Source of the DNA: Streptomyces torulosus
GTDB taxonomy: Bacteria; Actinomycetota; Actinomycetes; Streptomycetales; Streptomycetaceae
Direction of reading: 5' to 3'
Length of the DNA stretch: 64,000 nucleotides
NCBI RefSeq assembly: GCF_001419765.1
Contig: NZ_LIRK01000126.1
Span: 1-64,000, forward strand
Below are positions 38,250-47,209 of the stretch, in pieces. The notes beneath the pieces are model-generated. The model saw nothing but the letters and a program-made list of their open reading frames with translations. It was not told where the DNA came from and searched no databases. Made by a program: the position numbers and the translations under genes. Position 1 is the stretch's first letter, and the number at the start of each line of letters is the position of its first letter.

Positions 38250-39377
38250 ATGCCACACGCGCACGACGCCACCCCCTACGACGCCCTGCTCCTGCTCTCG
38301 TTCGGCGGCCCGGAGGGCCCGGACGACGTGATCCCCTTCCTGGAGAACGTGACGCGGGGGCGCGGTATCCCCAAGGAACGTCTCAAGGAAGTCGGCGAGC
38401 ACTACTTCCGGTTCGGCGGGGTCAGCCCCATCAACGACCAGAACCGCGCCCTCCTCGACGCCCTCCGCAAGGACTTCGCCGAGCACGGCCTGGACCTGCC
38501 GATCTACTGGGGCAACCGCAACTGGGCGCCCTACCTCACCGACACCCTGCGCGAGATGGTCGCCGACGGCCGCCGTCGCATCCTGGTCCTCGCCACCAGC
38601 GCCTACGCCTCCTACTCGGGCTGCCGCCAGTACCGCGAGAACCTCGCCGACTCGCTCGCCGCCCTGGAGGCCGAGGGCCTGGAGCTGCCGAGGATCGACA
38701 AGATCCGGCACTACTTCAACCACCCGGGCTTCCTGGAGCCCATGATCGACGGGGTGGTCGAGTCCCTCGCCGACCTCCCCGAGGACGTCCGCGACGGCGC
38801 GCACATCGCCTTCTGCACGCACTCCATCCCGAACGCGTCGGCGGACACCTCCGGCCCGGTCGAGGGGCACGGCGGGGGCGGCGCCTACGTCGAGGAGCAC
38901 CTGGACGTCTCCCGGCTCATCGTGGAGGCCGTGCGCGAGCGGACCGGCGTGGAGCACCCCTGGCAGCTCGTCTACCAGTCCCGTTCGGGGGCCCCGCACA
39001 TCCCGTGGCTGGAGCCCGACATCTGCGACCACCTGGAGGAGCTGAGCGGGTCCGGCGCCCCGGCCGTCGTGATGGCGCCCATCGGGTTCGTCTCGGACCA
39101 CATGGAGGTCCTGTACGACCTCGACACCGAGGCCATGGCCAAGGGCGAGGAGCTGGGACTGCCGGTGCGCCGCTCGGCCACCGTGGGCGCCGACCCGCGC
39201 TTCGCCGCCGCGATCCGCGACCTGGTCCTGGAGCGCGCCGCCGTCGAGCGGGGCCAGGACGTGACGCCCTGCGCCCTCGGCGCCCTCGGCGCGAGCCACC
39301 AACTCTGCCCGGTCGGCTGCTGCCCGGCCCGCGCCCCGAAGCCCGCCGCCGCGGGCGCCGACAGCCCGTACGCGTGA
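38250..39377 (+). CDS. hemH: Coproporphyrin ferrochelatase (ferrochelatase)
   Basis: This 375-residue enzyme inserts Fe2+ into the porphyrin in haem synthesis. In actinobacteria the substrate is coproporphyrin III, and the gene is also called cpfC. The catalytic region has the motif FCTHSIP (His). The acidic metal path includes the [18 protein letters not shown] block, which starts VVMAP. Cysteines in CALGALG and CPVGCCP near the C-terminus fit the [2Fe-2S] cluster of actinobacterial enzymes. The start is ATG 38250. The inositol phosphatase gene follows 8 bases after the stop. Confidence 0.95.
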   Translation: MPHAHDATPYDALLLLSFGGPEGPDDVIPFLENVTRGRGIPKERLKEVGEHYFRFGGVSPINDQNRALLDALRKDFAEHGLDLPIYWGNRNWAPYLTDTLREMVADGRRRILVLATSAYASYSGCRQYRENLADSLAALEAEGLELPRIDKIRHYFNHPGFLEPMIDGVVESLADLPEDVRDGAHIAFCTHSIPNASADTSGPVEGHGGGGAYVEEHLDVSRLIVEAVRERTGVEHPWQLVYQSRSGAPHIPWLEPDICDHLEELSGSGAPAVVMAPIGFVSDHMEVLYDLDTEAMAKGEELGLPVRRSATVGADPRFAAAIRDLVLERAAVERGQDVTPCALGALGASHQLCPVGCCPARAPKPAAAGADSPYA

Positions 39378-39385
39378 GGAGCACC

Positions 39386-40204
39386 GTGAACGACCAGCCG
39401 AACCACCCGGACGGGCTCAAGGCCGAACTGCTGGAGATCGCCCTGGAGGCGGCCCACCGCGCGGGCGCCTTCCTCCACGACGGCCGACCCGAGGACCTCG
39501 GGGTGGCCGCCACCAAGTCCAGCGCGGTCGACGTCGTCACCGAGATGGACATCGCCTCCGAGAAGCTGATCACCGGCCTGCTGGCCGAGCGCAGGCCGCA
39601 CGACGGCGTGCTCGGCGAGGAGGGCGCCAGCGTCGAGGGCACCAGCGGTGTCCAGTGGGTGATCGACCCGATCGACGGCACCGTCAACTACCTGTACGGC
39701 CTGCCGAGCTGGGCCGTGTCCATAGCGGCCCGCGTGGACGGCGAGACGGTCGTCGGCGTGGTCCACGCCCCCGTGCGCGGCGAGACCTACCGCGCGGTCC
39801 TCGGCGAGGGCGCGTACGTGAACGACCGCCCCGCGCGCGTGCGGCCCGCCCCCGCCCCCGCGCTGGCCCTGGTCGGCACGGGCTTCGGCTACCGCGCCGA
39901 GCGCCGGGCCAGGCAGGCCGACGTGCTGCGCGAGCTGATCCCCGAGGTCCGCGACATCCGCCGCGGCGGCTCGGCCGCGATCGACCTGTGCGACGTCGCC
40001 GTGGGCCGCCTGGACGCGTACTACGAGCGCGGCCTGAACGCCTGGGACTACGCGGCGGGCGACCTCATCGCCCGGGAGGCGGGCGCCCTGACCGGTGGAC
40101 GCCCCGGACAGCCCCTCTCACCCGACCTGACCATCGCCGCCCCACCCGGCCTCTTCGAGGCCCTCCAGACCCGCCTGGAGGAGCTCGGCGCCTGGCACGA
40201 CTGA
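39386..40204 (+). CDS. Inositol monophosphatase family protein
   Basis: This 272-residue Mg2+-dependent phosphatase hydrolyses inositol monophosphate or a related sugar phosphate. The metal-binding motifs are GEEGAS (Glu near residue 75), WVIDPIDGTVNY (Asp, Ile, Asp, Gly; near 90-101) and NAWDYAAGDLIAREAG (Asp near 215). The GTG at 39386 has GAGGAG right upstream, within the end of the ferrochelatase gene region, so they are one operon. The physiological substrate (inositol-1-P, histidinol-P or FBP) cannot be told from sequence. Confidence 0.92.
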   Translation: MNDQPNHPDGLKAELLEIALEAAHRAGAFLHDGRPEDLGVAATKSSAVDVVTEMDIASEKLITGLLAERRPHDGVLGEEGASVEGTSGVQWVIDPIDGTVNYLYGLPSWAVSIAARVDGETVVGVVHAPVRGETYRAVLGEGAYVNDRPARVRPAPAPALALVGTGFGYRAERRARQADVLRELIPEVRDIRRGGSAAIDLCDVAVGRLDAYYERGLNAWDYAAGDLIAREAGALTGGRPGQPLSPDLTIAAPPGLFEALQTRLEELGAWHD

Positions 40205-40242
40205 GCGGGCCGGCGGCGGCACGCGTAAGCGGCACACAAAAG

Positions 40243-40277
40243 AGCGGGACCCCAGGCCGGCTGCCTGGGGTCCCGCT
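40243..40277. terminator. Strong bidirectional terminator
   Basis: A perfect 15-base stem, AGCGGGACCCCAGGC with GCCTGGGGTCCCGCT, has a 5-base loop. It lies between the inositol phosphatase gene and the opposing small gene. Confidence 0.9.
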
Positions 40278-40297
40278 GTCGTTCGCGTGGGTCCGGA

Positions 40298-40471
40298 TCA
40301 GACGCTGAACGCGCCGACCTCCACACCGTGGTCGGCGGCGAGGCGGTGCAGGTCGTCGAGCTCGGCCTGCTCCACTTCGACGAGGAAGTCGTCGCCCTCG
40401 TCACGAGCCCTGGTCAGGTCGGACTCGGTCGCCCTTATGCGCTGCAGAAGTCCTGCGGTGAATGCGTCCAT
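40298..40471 (-). CDS. Small conserved helical protein, 57 residues
   Basis: The product begins MDAFTAGLLQRIRATESDLTR in two parts (MDAFTAGLLQRI, RATESDLTR). It is predicted to be one or two charged helices and ends in VEVGAFSV. The ATG at 40471 has a GAGGGGGC ribosome site. The codon use and the terminator just after it support a real gene. Similar short proteins accompany cutRS in Streptomyces. The function is unknown. Confidence 0.72.
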   Translation of the reverse strand: MDAFTAGLLQRIRATESDLTRARDEGDDFLVEVEQAELDDLHRLAADHGVEVGAFSV

Positions 40472-40875
40472 GCTGCGCCCCCTCGTCCTGGTCGTGGGTC
40501 GATGGCACGGGGGTGTGCCGGTTCGGAAGGGACGATCACGCTTCTTGTGGATGCCCAGCGCCACCCGTGCCGGGCGGCGTCGGTGCCGGACACCCACGCC
40601 CGCTCTGCGGAAAGCGGATCGCCGTGTACCGCATGGTGGTGCGGCACAAGCAGAGCGTGATCGCGGGGTGTAAAGCCTGTCCTCCCCTCGCCGTCTCGGA
40701 CGGAAACCTCAACCGGACGAAAAAATCCCGCATTCCCGGTCGGCTCCGGGCAGGAGATCGCCTTACCGCCGACTTACGGCCGAAAAAGGCAGGATGGAGG
40801 TCACACACCCACGAACACCCTGCCTGTGTGCGCCTTCGGCGCGCTACGCGGGTGGACACAGGAAGGACAAGCGAC
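40472..40875. other. Promoter region of cutRS and the small gene
   Basis: No credible gene lies in these 404 bases. The part nearer cutR (about 40690-40800) is A-rich compared with its surroundings. The divergent promoters should be here. Confidence 0.4.
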
Positions 40876-41529
40876 GTGCGCGTACTCGTCGTCGAGGACG
40901 AGCAGCTGCTCGCCGATGCGGTGGCCACCGGACTGCGCCGGGAGGCCATGGCCGTCGACGTCGTGTACGACGGAGCGGCCGCCCTGGAGCGCATCGGCGT
41001 CAACGACTACGACGTGGTCGTCCTCGACCGCGACCTCCCCCTCGTCCACGGCGACGACGTCTGTCGCAAGCTCGTCGAGCTGGGCCTGCCCACGCGCGTG
41101 CTGATGCTCACCGCGTCCGGCGACGTCAGCGACCGCGTCGAGGGCCTGGAGATCGGCGCCGACGACTATCTGCCCAAGCCGTTCGCCTTCAGTGAGCTGA
41201 TCGCGCGCGTGCGGGCCCTCGGCCGGCGGACGAGCGTGCCCCTGCCGCCGGTCCTGGAGCGCGCCGGGATCAAGCTCGACCCCAACCGCCGCGAGGTCTT
41301 CCGCGACGGCAAGGAGGTCCAGCTCGCGCCCAAGGAGTTCGCGGTCCTGGAGGTGCTGATGCGCAGCGAGGGCGCCGTCGTCTCCGCGGAGCAGCTGCTG
41401 GAGAAGGCCTGGGACGAGAACACCGACCCGTTCACCAACGTCGTCCGCGTCACCGTCATGACGCTGCGCCGCAAGCTCGGCGAGCCACCGGTGATCGTCA
41501 CCGTGCCCGGCTCCGGCTACCGGATCTGA
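40876..41529 (+). CDS. cutR: Response regulator CutR (OmpR family)
   Basis: The 217-residue regulator matches Streptomyces CutR in length and sequence. Its receiver domain has VEDEQLL (acidic pocket), phospho-acceptor Asp in VVVLDRDLPL (near residue 51) and Lys in YLPKPFAF. The C-terminal winged helix (about 120-217) includes PKEFAVLEVLMRSEGAVVSA and TVMTLRRKLGEPP. It starts at GTG 40876 with GGAAGGA upstream. CutRS of Streptomyces is linked to repression of antibiotic production and, more recently, to secretion or envelope stress. Confidence 0.95.
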   Translation: MRVLVVEDEQLLADAVATGLRREAMAVDVVYDGAAALERIGVNDYDVVVLDRDLPLVHGDDVCRKLVELGLPTRVLMLTASGDVSDRVEGLEIGADDYLPKPFAFSELIARVRALGRRTSVPLPPVLERAGIKLDPNRREVFRDGKEVQLAPKEFAVLEVLMRSEGAVVSAEQLLEKAWDENTDPFTNVVRVTVMTLRRKLGEPPVIVTVPGSGYRI

Positions 41530-41534
41530 TCGCC

Positions 41535-42794
41535 ATGGCCACGACCCCGGCACCCCCCGCAGCTCCGCCCAAGCCCACCTGGGACCCCCAGCGGCCGCAG
41601 GTCCCGTTCCCGTGGCTGCGCCCGACCATCCGCATACGGCTCACGCTGCTGTACGGCGGCATGTTCCTGATCGCCGGCATCCTGCTGCTGTCGATCATCT
41701 ATCTGCTGGCCGCCCAGGCGATCAACACCGGCAACCAGCCACTGTTCAAGATCGTCGGCGGCGATCGCATCAGCGTCTCCAGCGAGCAGTGCCCCGCCGT
41801 CGACGCCGACTCGTCGGTCAACGTCCCGCTCACCGACTTCAACGCGGCGATCGCCAACTGCATCGACGACCAGCGCCGGGCCGCCCTGGACGCCCTGCTC
41901 AGCCGCTCGCTGCTGGCCCTGCTGGGGCTCGCCGTGATCGCGTTCGCCTTCGGCTACGCGATGGCGGGCCGGGTGCTCGCACCGCTCGGCCGCATCACGC
42001 GCACCGCGCGCGCGGTGGCCGGGTCGGACCTCTCCCGCCGTATCGAGCTGGACGGGCCGGACGACGAGCTGAAGGAGCTGGCGGACACCTTCGACGACAT
42101 GCTGGAGCGGCTCCAACGGGCCTTCACGGCCCAGCAGCGCTTCGTCGGCAACGCCTCGCACGAGCTGCGCACCCCCCTGGCGATCAACCGCACGCTGCTG
42201 GAGGTGCACCTCTCCGATCCGAACGCGCCCGCGGAGCTGCAACAGCTGGGCAAGACCCTGCTGGCCACCAACGAGCGCAGCGAGCAGCTCGTCGAGGGGC
42301 TGCTGCTGCTCGCCCGCAGCGACAACCAGATCGTCGAGCGCAAGCCCGTGGACCTCGCCGAGGTCGCCTCCCAGGCCGTCGACCAGGTGCACGCCGAGGC
42401 GGACGCCAAGAAGGTGGAGATCCGCGGCGAGCGGGCTCCTGCGGTCGTCCAGGGCAACGGCGTCCTGCTGGAGCGGATCGCGCTGAACCTCGTCCAGAAC
42501 GCCGTCCGGTACAACGTGCCGGGGCCGGGCGGCTGGGTCGAGGTGACGACGGAGCTCCAGCAGGGCCAGGCGGTCCTCGTGGTCACGAACACCGGCCCCG
42601 TGGTGCCGGCGTACGAGATCGACAACATCTTCGAACCGTTCCGGCGGCTGCGGACGGAGCGCACGGGAAGCGACAAGGGCGTGGGCCTCGGCCTGTCGAT
42701 CGTCCGGTCCGTGGCCCGCGCGCACGGCGGCCACATCGCCGCCCAGCCACGTGAAGGGGGCGGGCTGGTGATGCGCGTGACCCTGCCCGTCTGA
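41535..42794 (+). CDS. cutS: Sensor histidine kinase CutS
   Basis: The 419-residue membrane kinase is the partner of CutR, 5 bases upstream. Transmembrane helix 1 is near residues 32-55. An extracellular loop of about 65 residues contains two cysteines (SSEQCPAV and AIANCIDD). Helix 2 lies near 118-140, and a HAMP domain follows (RVLAPLGRITRTARAVAGSD). The H box is NASHELRTPLAINRTLL. ATPase motifs are NLVQNAVRYN (N), EPFRRLRTERTG (F) and KGVGLGLSIV (G). The pair of exported cysteines could sense redox or disulfide state; that is an inference. Confidence 0.95.
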   Translation: MATTPAPPAAPPKPTWDPQRPQVPFPWLRPTIRIRLTLLYGGMFLIAGILLLSIIYLLAAQAINTGNQPLFKIVGGDRISVSSEQCPAVDADSSVNVPLTDFNAAIANCIDDQRRAALDALLSRSLLALLGLAVIAFAFGYAMAGRVLAPLGRITRTARAVAGSDLSRRIELDGPDDELKELADTFDDMLERLQRAFTAQQRFVGNASHELRTPLAINRTLLEVHLSDPNAPAELQQLGKTLLATNERSEQLVEGLLLLARSDNQIVERKPVDLAEVASQAVDQVHAEADAKKVEIRGERAPAVVQGNGVLLERIALNLVQNAVRYNVPGPGGWVEVTTELQQGQAVLVVTNTGPVVPAYEIDNIFEPFRRLRTERTGSDKGVGLGLSIVRSVARAHGGHIAAQPREGGGLVMRVTLPV

Positions 42795-42855
42795 GAAAAT
42801 GTGCCGGCTTCCGGGACATGTTCGCTTCACGCGGAATTTCCCGGAGGGCCCATGA

Positions 42856-42901
42856 GTTCTGATCAGAACAGTCGCGCACGACCAATGTGTGATCGATCAC
42901 A
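42856..42901. promoter_or_regulatory. Pair of perfect 14-bp palindromes
   Basis: GTTCTGATCAGAAC (42856-42869) and TGTGATCGATCACA (42888-42901) are both perfect palindromes. Their centres are 32 bases apart, about three helical turns, so a protein could bind both on one face of the DNA. The second recalls a Crp-like site but with a 4-base instead of 6-base centre. Confidence 0.55.
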
Positions 42902-43025
42902 TGGGCGAATATTCAGCCATCTACTAAGCGTGATCATGTGCCTGTCGGAACGCCGGGAACATCCGGGTTTTCGGGGGTTGAGATCACGGGAAGTACATGC
43001 TGAGGCGCCTTTGAAAGCAGCCTGA

Positions 43026-43041
43026 GGACCGTGTACGGTCC
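43026..43041. promoter_or_regulatory. 16-bp inverted repeat upstream of the DUF4193 gene
   Basis: GGACCGT and ACGGTCC (7-base arms) flank GT. The site lies 164 bases before the DUF4193 start. It could be a repressor site or a small hairpin. Confidence 0.45.
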
Positions 43042-43205
43042 GGTTCGCCATCCAAGCCGATCACTCTTGAGGGGTCCGGTTGGGTGTCGATTGAGTAACA
43101 GACCTTGATGTGAGGCAAAATCTCCGCCTCAGGTCGGGCACAAGTCCGGCCTCTCACGCGTTAGTGCGCTGGAGACACCGCAGACACCCAGAGGGGGAGA
43201 GCGAC

Positions 43206-43502
43206 ATGGCAACGGATTACGACACCCCACGCAAGACCGACGACGACGTCGATTCGGACAGCCTGGAAGAACTCAAGGCGCGCCGGAACGACAAGTCGAC
43301 CTCCTCGGTGGACGTCGACGAGTTCGAGGCCGCCGAGGGCCTGGAACTGCCGGGCGCCGACCTCTCGAACGAGGAACTGGCCGTCCGCGTCCTGCCCAAG
43401 CAGCAGGACGAGTTCACCTGCATGAGCTGCTTCCTGGTGCATCACCGCAGCCAGCTGGCCCGCGAGAAGAACGGTCAGCCGATCTGCCGCGACTGCGACT
43501 GA
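43206..43502 (+). CDS. DUF4193 family protein
   Basis: This 98-residue acidic protein belongs to DUF4193, a family found throughout actinobacteria and often highly expressed. The N-terminal half is rich in Asp/Glu. The C-terminal zinc ribbon is formed by FTCMSCFLVHHRSQL and PICRDCD (two CxxC pairs). An RNA polymerase- or ribosome-linked role is plausible but unproved. The start has a GAGGGGGAGA ribosome site. Confidence 0.9.
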   Translation: MATDYDTPRKTDDDVDSDSLEELKARRNDKSTSSVDVDEFEAAEGLELPGADLSNEELAVRVLPKQQDEFTCMSCFLVHHRSQLAREKNGQPICRDCD

Positions 43503-43515
43503 GGCAGGGTCGGCC

Positions 43516-44466
43516 GTGACTGGCTCGACCCCTCCTTGGAAGCGCCGCTTCCGCAAGGGGGCGGACCATGGGCCGTACAGCGGCCCTGACGGCGTGCGTG
43601 ATGACGAGCGGGGCTCCTCCGATCCTGGAGCGGCCTCGCTCGAACGTACGTCGGACACGGCGTCGGGGGGCGCCACGGATGAGCAGGGACGCCTGCCCGT
43701 ACCGGTGGACACTCCGGCGCCGGTCGCCAGAAGGCGCGCGGCGGTCGTCCGGGCGAGCGTCAGACAGGGCCTGAGCGTCGGGGCCCGCAAGAGCGGTGAC
43801 CGCGCGCGGGCAGGGCTCGCGTACCTCACCGACCGGATCATCGACATGGCCCCGAGGATCCCCCTACGGGACCTCGCGACCCTGCGCGCCCAGTTCCCGG
43901 GCCTCGGGCCCGAGCAGCTCGCCGACAAGCTCGTGGCGGGCGCCGCGAACGCGTCCTCCACCGTGGGCGCCGGGGTCGGGGCCGCCGCCATGCTGCCCAC
44001 ACCGCCGGCCATGCCCGCGGAGCTGGCCGCCGAGATCACCGGCGTCGCCGCGATCGAGCTGAAACTCATCGCCGAGCTGCACGAGGTGTACGGGGTACGA
44101 CCGCCCGGCAACCTCCGGCAGCGCAGCACCGCCTACCTCGACTCCTGGTCCGGTGAGCGCGGGATCGACGTGACCAGGCCCACGACGATCGACGCGGCGC
44201 TCGGCGGACAGCTGAAGCGGCAGCTGCGCCAGCAGATCATGAAGCGCATGGTGCGCAACCTGCCGAACCTCATGCCGTTCCTGGTCGGGGCCGCCGTCGG
44301 CGCCGTCATGAACCGCCGGGACACCAAGCACCTCGCCCAGCGCGTCCGCAAGGACCTGCGGCGGACCCAGGTGCCCTGGGAGGCGCTGCCGGACCTCCCG
44401 GCGCTGGAGAAGCCGACGGACCCCGTGGCGGTGGCCGAGCTGCCGCAGAACCCCGACGAGGACTGA
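43516..44466 (+). CDS. Conserved hypothetical protein with two hydrophobic segments
   Basis: The 316-residue protein has a disordered N-terminal ~75 residues. A helical domain follows, including IPLRDLATLRAQFPGLGPEQ. Two hydrophobic stretches lie at about residues 148-165 (GAGVGAAAMLPTPPAMPAEL) and 250-265 (LMPFLVGAAVGAVMN). The middle AAEITGVAAIELKLIAELHE recalls EcsC-like proteins, but I cannot confirm that. It starts at GTG 43516, 13 bases after the DUF4193 gene, and is probably cotranscribed. The function is unknown. Confidence 0.78.
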   Translation: MTGSTPPWKRRFRKGADHGPYSGPDGVRDDERGSSDPGAASLERTSDTASGGATDEQGRLPVPVDTPAPVARRRAAVVRASVRQGLSVGARKSGDRARAGLAYLTDRIIDMAPRIPLRDLATLRAQFPGLGPEQLADKLVAGAANASSTVGAGVGAAAMLPTPPAMPAELAAEITGVAAIELKLIAELHEVYGVRPPGNLRQRSTAYLDSWSGERGIDVTRPTTIDAALGGQLKRQLRQQIMKRMVRNLPNLMPFLVGAAVGAVMNRRDTKHLAQRVRKDLRRTQVPWEALPDLPALEKPTDPVAVAELPQNPDED

Positions 44467-44609
44467 CCGCGGCCCTGCGAGACGTGGCAACCCACCGACC
44501 CCCGGAACAAGTCCGCGAACCCGTCACCCCCGGCGACTGTCGCCGACCGTAAGAATCAGGCGAGAAATCAGACGAGAAATCGGTGGTGGCGGGGAAGCCG
44601 ACGCCGCGG

Positions 44610-45071
44610 CTACGCCGCTGCCCTGGCCGCCTCCAGGGCGGCGATCAGCCGCTGCGGCTGCCGGGTCGACAGATACAGGTACGGCGTCGGGTCGGCCGGG
44701 TCCGTGACCGGGATGCGCAGGGCGCCCGGGATGTAGGCGCGCAGCAGCATGAACGCCCGGGTGTCGGCCTTGTACGTGCGCCAGGCCCGCGCCTCCTCGG
44801 CGTCGAGGACCTCCGGCTCACCGAGCGCGCTCACCGGGATCTTCGCCTCGCCCGCGATCAGGGCGCCCCCGACCACGCGGATGCGGACCGAGCCGTAGGA
44901 GCTGGCCACGACCGCCGCTGCGGCGGTGCCGCCCGCCAGACCGCCGAGGAGCGGCAGGGTGCCGAAGGGCAACAGGATCAGGGCCATGGAGACGCCGACC
45001 AAGAGGCAGACCAGCCACCACGAACGGGGCGCGGTGAGGCGTTCTTCGTACGGCGAGGCGGAGAGCTGCAT
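44610..45071 (-). CDS. DUF3093 membrane protein
   Basis: This 153-residue protein of the DUF3093 family has two transmembrane helices near residues 17-60 (WWLVCLLVGVSMALILLPF, then LLGGLAGGTAAAAVVASSYG). A cytoplasmic C-terminal part contains the conserved DPTPYLYLSTRQPQRLI. The role is unknown. The start at ATG 45071 gives the standard family length; the longer frame (to 45254) overlaps the divergent gene. Confidence 0.85.
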   Translation of the reverse strand: MQLSASPYEERLTAPRSWWLVCLLVGVSMALILLPFGTLPLLGGLAGGTAAAAVVASSYGSVRIRVVGGALIAGEAKIPVSALGEPEVLDAEEARAWRTYKADTRAFMLLRAYIPGALRIPVTDPADPTPYLYLSTRQPQRLIAALEAARAAA

Positions 45072-45184
45072 GGCGTCAAGCTTGGCACGGGGAGCGTCGG
45101 CCCCCGGAAATGGGGGCACCCGAGGGGAAACCCTGTCCGCCGGGACGATGGCCGGAGCCTGACGGACGGGTAAGGTCTGCGGCT

Positions 45185-45769
45185 GTGAGAGGTACTTCCG
45201 CGGCCCTGCAGCCCCCGGCGGACGCCACGGCGCCCGTCCGGCACCCCGAGGCACCCGCCCCGGGCGAGCTGCTGGGCGCGCACTACGGGCAGTGTTTCGG
45301 CTGCGGCGACGAGCAGCCCCACGGGCTGCACCTTCAGGCCCGGGCCGGCGAGGGGGTCTCCCTCACCGCCGAGTTCACGGTCAAGGCCGCCCACCAGGGC
45401 GCGCCCGGCCTGGCGCACGGCGGGGTCCTGGCCACCGCCCTCGACGAGACGCTCGGCTCGCTCACCTGGCTGCTGCGCACCATCGCGGTGACCGGGCGGC
45501 TGGAGACCGACTTCGTACGGCCCGTGCCCGTCGGCGCCGTACTGCACCTCCAGGCGGAGGTGACGGCCGTGGCCGGGCGGAAGATCTACGCGAGCGCCAC
45601 CGGGCGCGTGGGCGGCCCCGACGGCCCGCTCGCCGTCCGCGCCGACGCGCTCTTCGTCGAGGTGAAGGTCGACCACTTCATCGACAACGGTCGTCAGGAG
45701 GAGATCCAGGCGGCCATGAACGACCCGGACCAGGCCCGGCGGGCCCGCGCCTTCGAGGTGAACCCGTGA
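45185..45769 (+). CDS. PaaI/hotdog-fold acyl-CoA thioesterase-like protein
   Basis: This 194-residue protein has a hotdog domain (residues about 50-165). Its substrate-site segment is LAHGGVLATALDETLG, where HGG-x(n)-D-E is the usual thioesterase signature. The segment CFGCGDEQPHGLHL near 38-51 is typical of this subgroup. It should hydrolyse an acyl-CoA, but the acyl chain is unknown. It starts at GTG 45185 with TAAGGT 8 bases before it and no ribosome site, so the mRNA may be leaderless. Its stop overlaps the dut start. Confidence 0.86.
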   Translation: MRGTSAALQPPADATAPVRHPEAPAPGELLGAHYGQCFGCGDEQPHGLHLQARAGEGVSLTAEFTVKAAHQGAPGLAHGGVLATALDETLGSLTWLLRTIAVTGRLETDFVRPVPVGAVLHLQAEVTAVAGRKIYASATGRVGGPDGPLAVRADALFVEVKVDHFIDNGRQEEIQAAMNDPDQARRARAFEVNP

Positions 45770-46287
45770 GCGGCGGCCGTACCCCCGTCGACGTGCTGAT
45801 CCGGCGCGTCGACCCGGACGTTCCGCTGCCGGAGTACGCGCACCCCGGAGACGCGGGCGCCGATCTGCGCACCACGGAGAGCCGTGAACTGAAGCCGGGC
45901 GAACGGGCCGTCCTGCCCACGGGAGTGTCCATCGCGCTCCCGGAGGGGTACGCGGCCTTCGTGCACCCTCGATCCGGTCTCGCCGCCCGCTGCGGTGTCG
46001 CCCTGGTGAATGCCCCAGGGACGGTTGATGCCGGGTACCGTGGGGAGATCAAGGTCATTGTGGTGAACCTCGACCCGCGGGAGGCCGTGGTGTTCGAGCG
46101 CTTCGACCGGATTGCCCAACTGGTCGTCCAGCAGGTCGAGAAGGTGCGCTTCCAGGAGGTGGCGGAGCTTCCCGACTCGGCGCGGGCCGAGGGGGGCTTC
46201 GGGTCCACCGGCGGTCATGCCGCCGTGGGCGGCACAACGGGTGGGAATCGATACGCTTCGGTCGTATCCGACCGGGAAGGACAGTGA
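45766..46287 (+). CDS. dut: dUTP diphosphatase (dUTPase)
   Basis: This 173-residue trimeric enzyme splits dUTP to dUMP and pyrophosphate, keeping uracil out of DNA and feeding dTMP synthesis. All five motifs are visible: HPGDAGADLRT (I), PRSGLAAR (II), VNAPGTVDAGYRGEI (III), RFDRIAQLVV (IV) and the Gly-rich EGGFGSTGGH (V). A 20-residue tail follows motif V. It is coupled by a GTGA overlap to the thioesterase gene and followed 1 base later by the DUF3710 gene. Confidence 0.96.
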   Translation: MSGGRTPVDVLIRRVDPDVPLPEYAHPGDAGADLRTTESRELKPGERAVLPTGVSIALPEGYAAFVHPRSGLAARCGVALVNAPGTVDAGYRGEIKVIVVNLDPREAVVFERFDRIAQLVVQQVEKVRFQEVAELPDSARAEGGFGSTGGHAAVGGTTGGNRYASVVSDREGQ

Positions 46288-46288
46288 C

Positions 46289-47059
46289 GTGTTCGGACGT
46301 CGCAAGAAGAAGGGCTCCGCTGAGGACGCGGCGGACGCGGCGAGCGAGGCCGAGCAGGTCGTCGACGCAGTCGGCACTGAGACGGACGAGGTCGAGCGGG
46401 AGCGGGTGCGGCTGGAGCCGGAGCCGCGGCCCGACGGACCCTGGGACAGCTCCGAGGTCTCCAACCCCGGCGAGGGCCGGGTCGACCTCGGCGGTCTCTT
46501 CGTGCCCGGGGTCGAGGGCATGGAGCTGCGGGTCGAGGTCGCGGGCGACGCGATCGTCGCGGCCACCGTCGTCCTGCGCGACAGCGCGGTCCAGCTGCAG
46601 GCCTTCGCCGCGCCCAAGCGCGAGGGCATCTGGGGCGAGGTCCGCGAGGAGATCGCCACCGGCATCACCCAGCAGGGCGGTGTCATCGACGAGGTCGAGG
46701 GCCCGCTGGGCTGGGAGCTGCGGGCCCAGGTGCCCGTGCAGCTGCCGGACGGCACGGGCGGCTTCCAGGTCGTCCGCTTCGTGGGCGTGGACGGGCCGCG
46801 CTGGTTCCTGCGCGGTGTGATCTCCGGCCGGGGCGCGGTCGAGCCGCAGACCGCCGGGCTGCTGGAGCAGATCTTCCGGGACACCGTCATCGTCCGCGGT
46901 GAGGGCCCCATGGCCCCGCGCGACCCGATCGTCCTGAAGCTCCCGAACGACGCGCAGATGGTGCCGGAAGGTGTCCAGCAGGAGGAGCAGAGCGGCTCCC
47001 GCTTCTCCGGCGGCATGGGCCAGCTGCAGCGGGGCCCGGAGATCACCGAGGTCCGCTGA
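46289..47059 (+). CDS. DUF3710 family protein
   Basis: The 256-residue protein begins VFGRRKKKGSAEDAADAA and belongs to DUF3710, an actinobacterial family found next to dut. The N-terminal 50 residues are charged and disordered. The globular part begins near GPWDSSEV and contains APKREGIWGEVREEIATGI. No catalytic motif is recognised. It starts at GTG 46289 with GGGAAGGA upstream and is in the dut operon. Confidence 0.9.
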   Translation: MFGRRKKKGSAEDAADAASEAEQVVDAVGTETDEVERERVRLEPEPRPDGPWDSSEVSNPGEGRVDLGGLFVPGVEGMELRVEVAGDAIVAATVVLRDSAVQLQAFAAPKREGIWGEVREEIATGITQQGGVIDEVEGPLGWELRAQVPVQLPDGTGGFQVVRFVGVDGPRWFLRGVISGRGAVEPQTAGLLEQIFRDTVIVRGEGPMAPRDPIVLKLPNDAQMVPEGVQQEEQSGSRFSGGMGQLQRGPEITEVR

Positions 47060-47209
47060 CCCACCGCACAGGCGCACGGGCCGTACTCCTTTGGGGGTGC
47101 GGCCCTTCGTCGTACCGGGAACGCGAAACGGGGTCCTCGGGCCCTGGCGATCAGAGGTGGCTCGTACGGGGGTGCGGGTCTGTCGGCGCTCCCCGGTAGG
47201 CTTTTTGCC

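Larger units (their letters stand above)
42795..43205. other. Long A+T-richer intergenic region with several palindromes
   Basis: These 411 bases separate cutS from the DUF4193 gene and hold at least three strong palindromes (listed separately). A 57-codon frame from ATG 42852 has a GGAGGG ribosome-like site, but its third codon positions are A/T-rich, unlike every real gene here. I regard it as regulatory DNA rather than coding. Confidence 0.5.

Noticed and set aside
42888-42901. TGTGATCGATCACA as a Crp site
   Set aside because: The half-sites fit, but the centre is 4 rather than 6 bases and the Streptomyces Crp consensus (GTG-N6-GNCAC) is not met; it is kept only as an unassigned palindrome.
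42852-43025. 57-codon frame with a ribosome-like site between cutS and the DUF4193 gene
   Set aside because: Its third codon positions are A/T-rich and it overlaps perfect palindromes, so it does not look like a Streptomyces gene.
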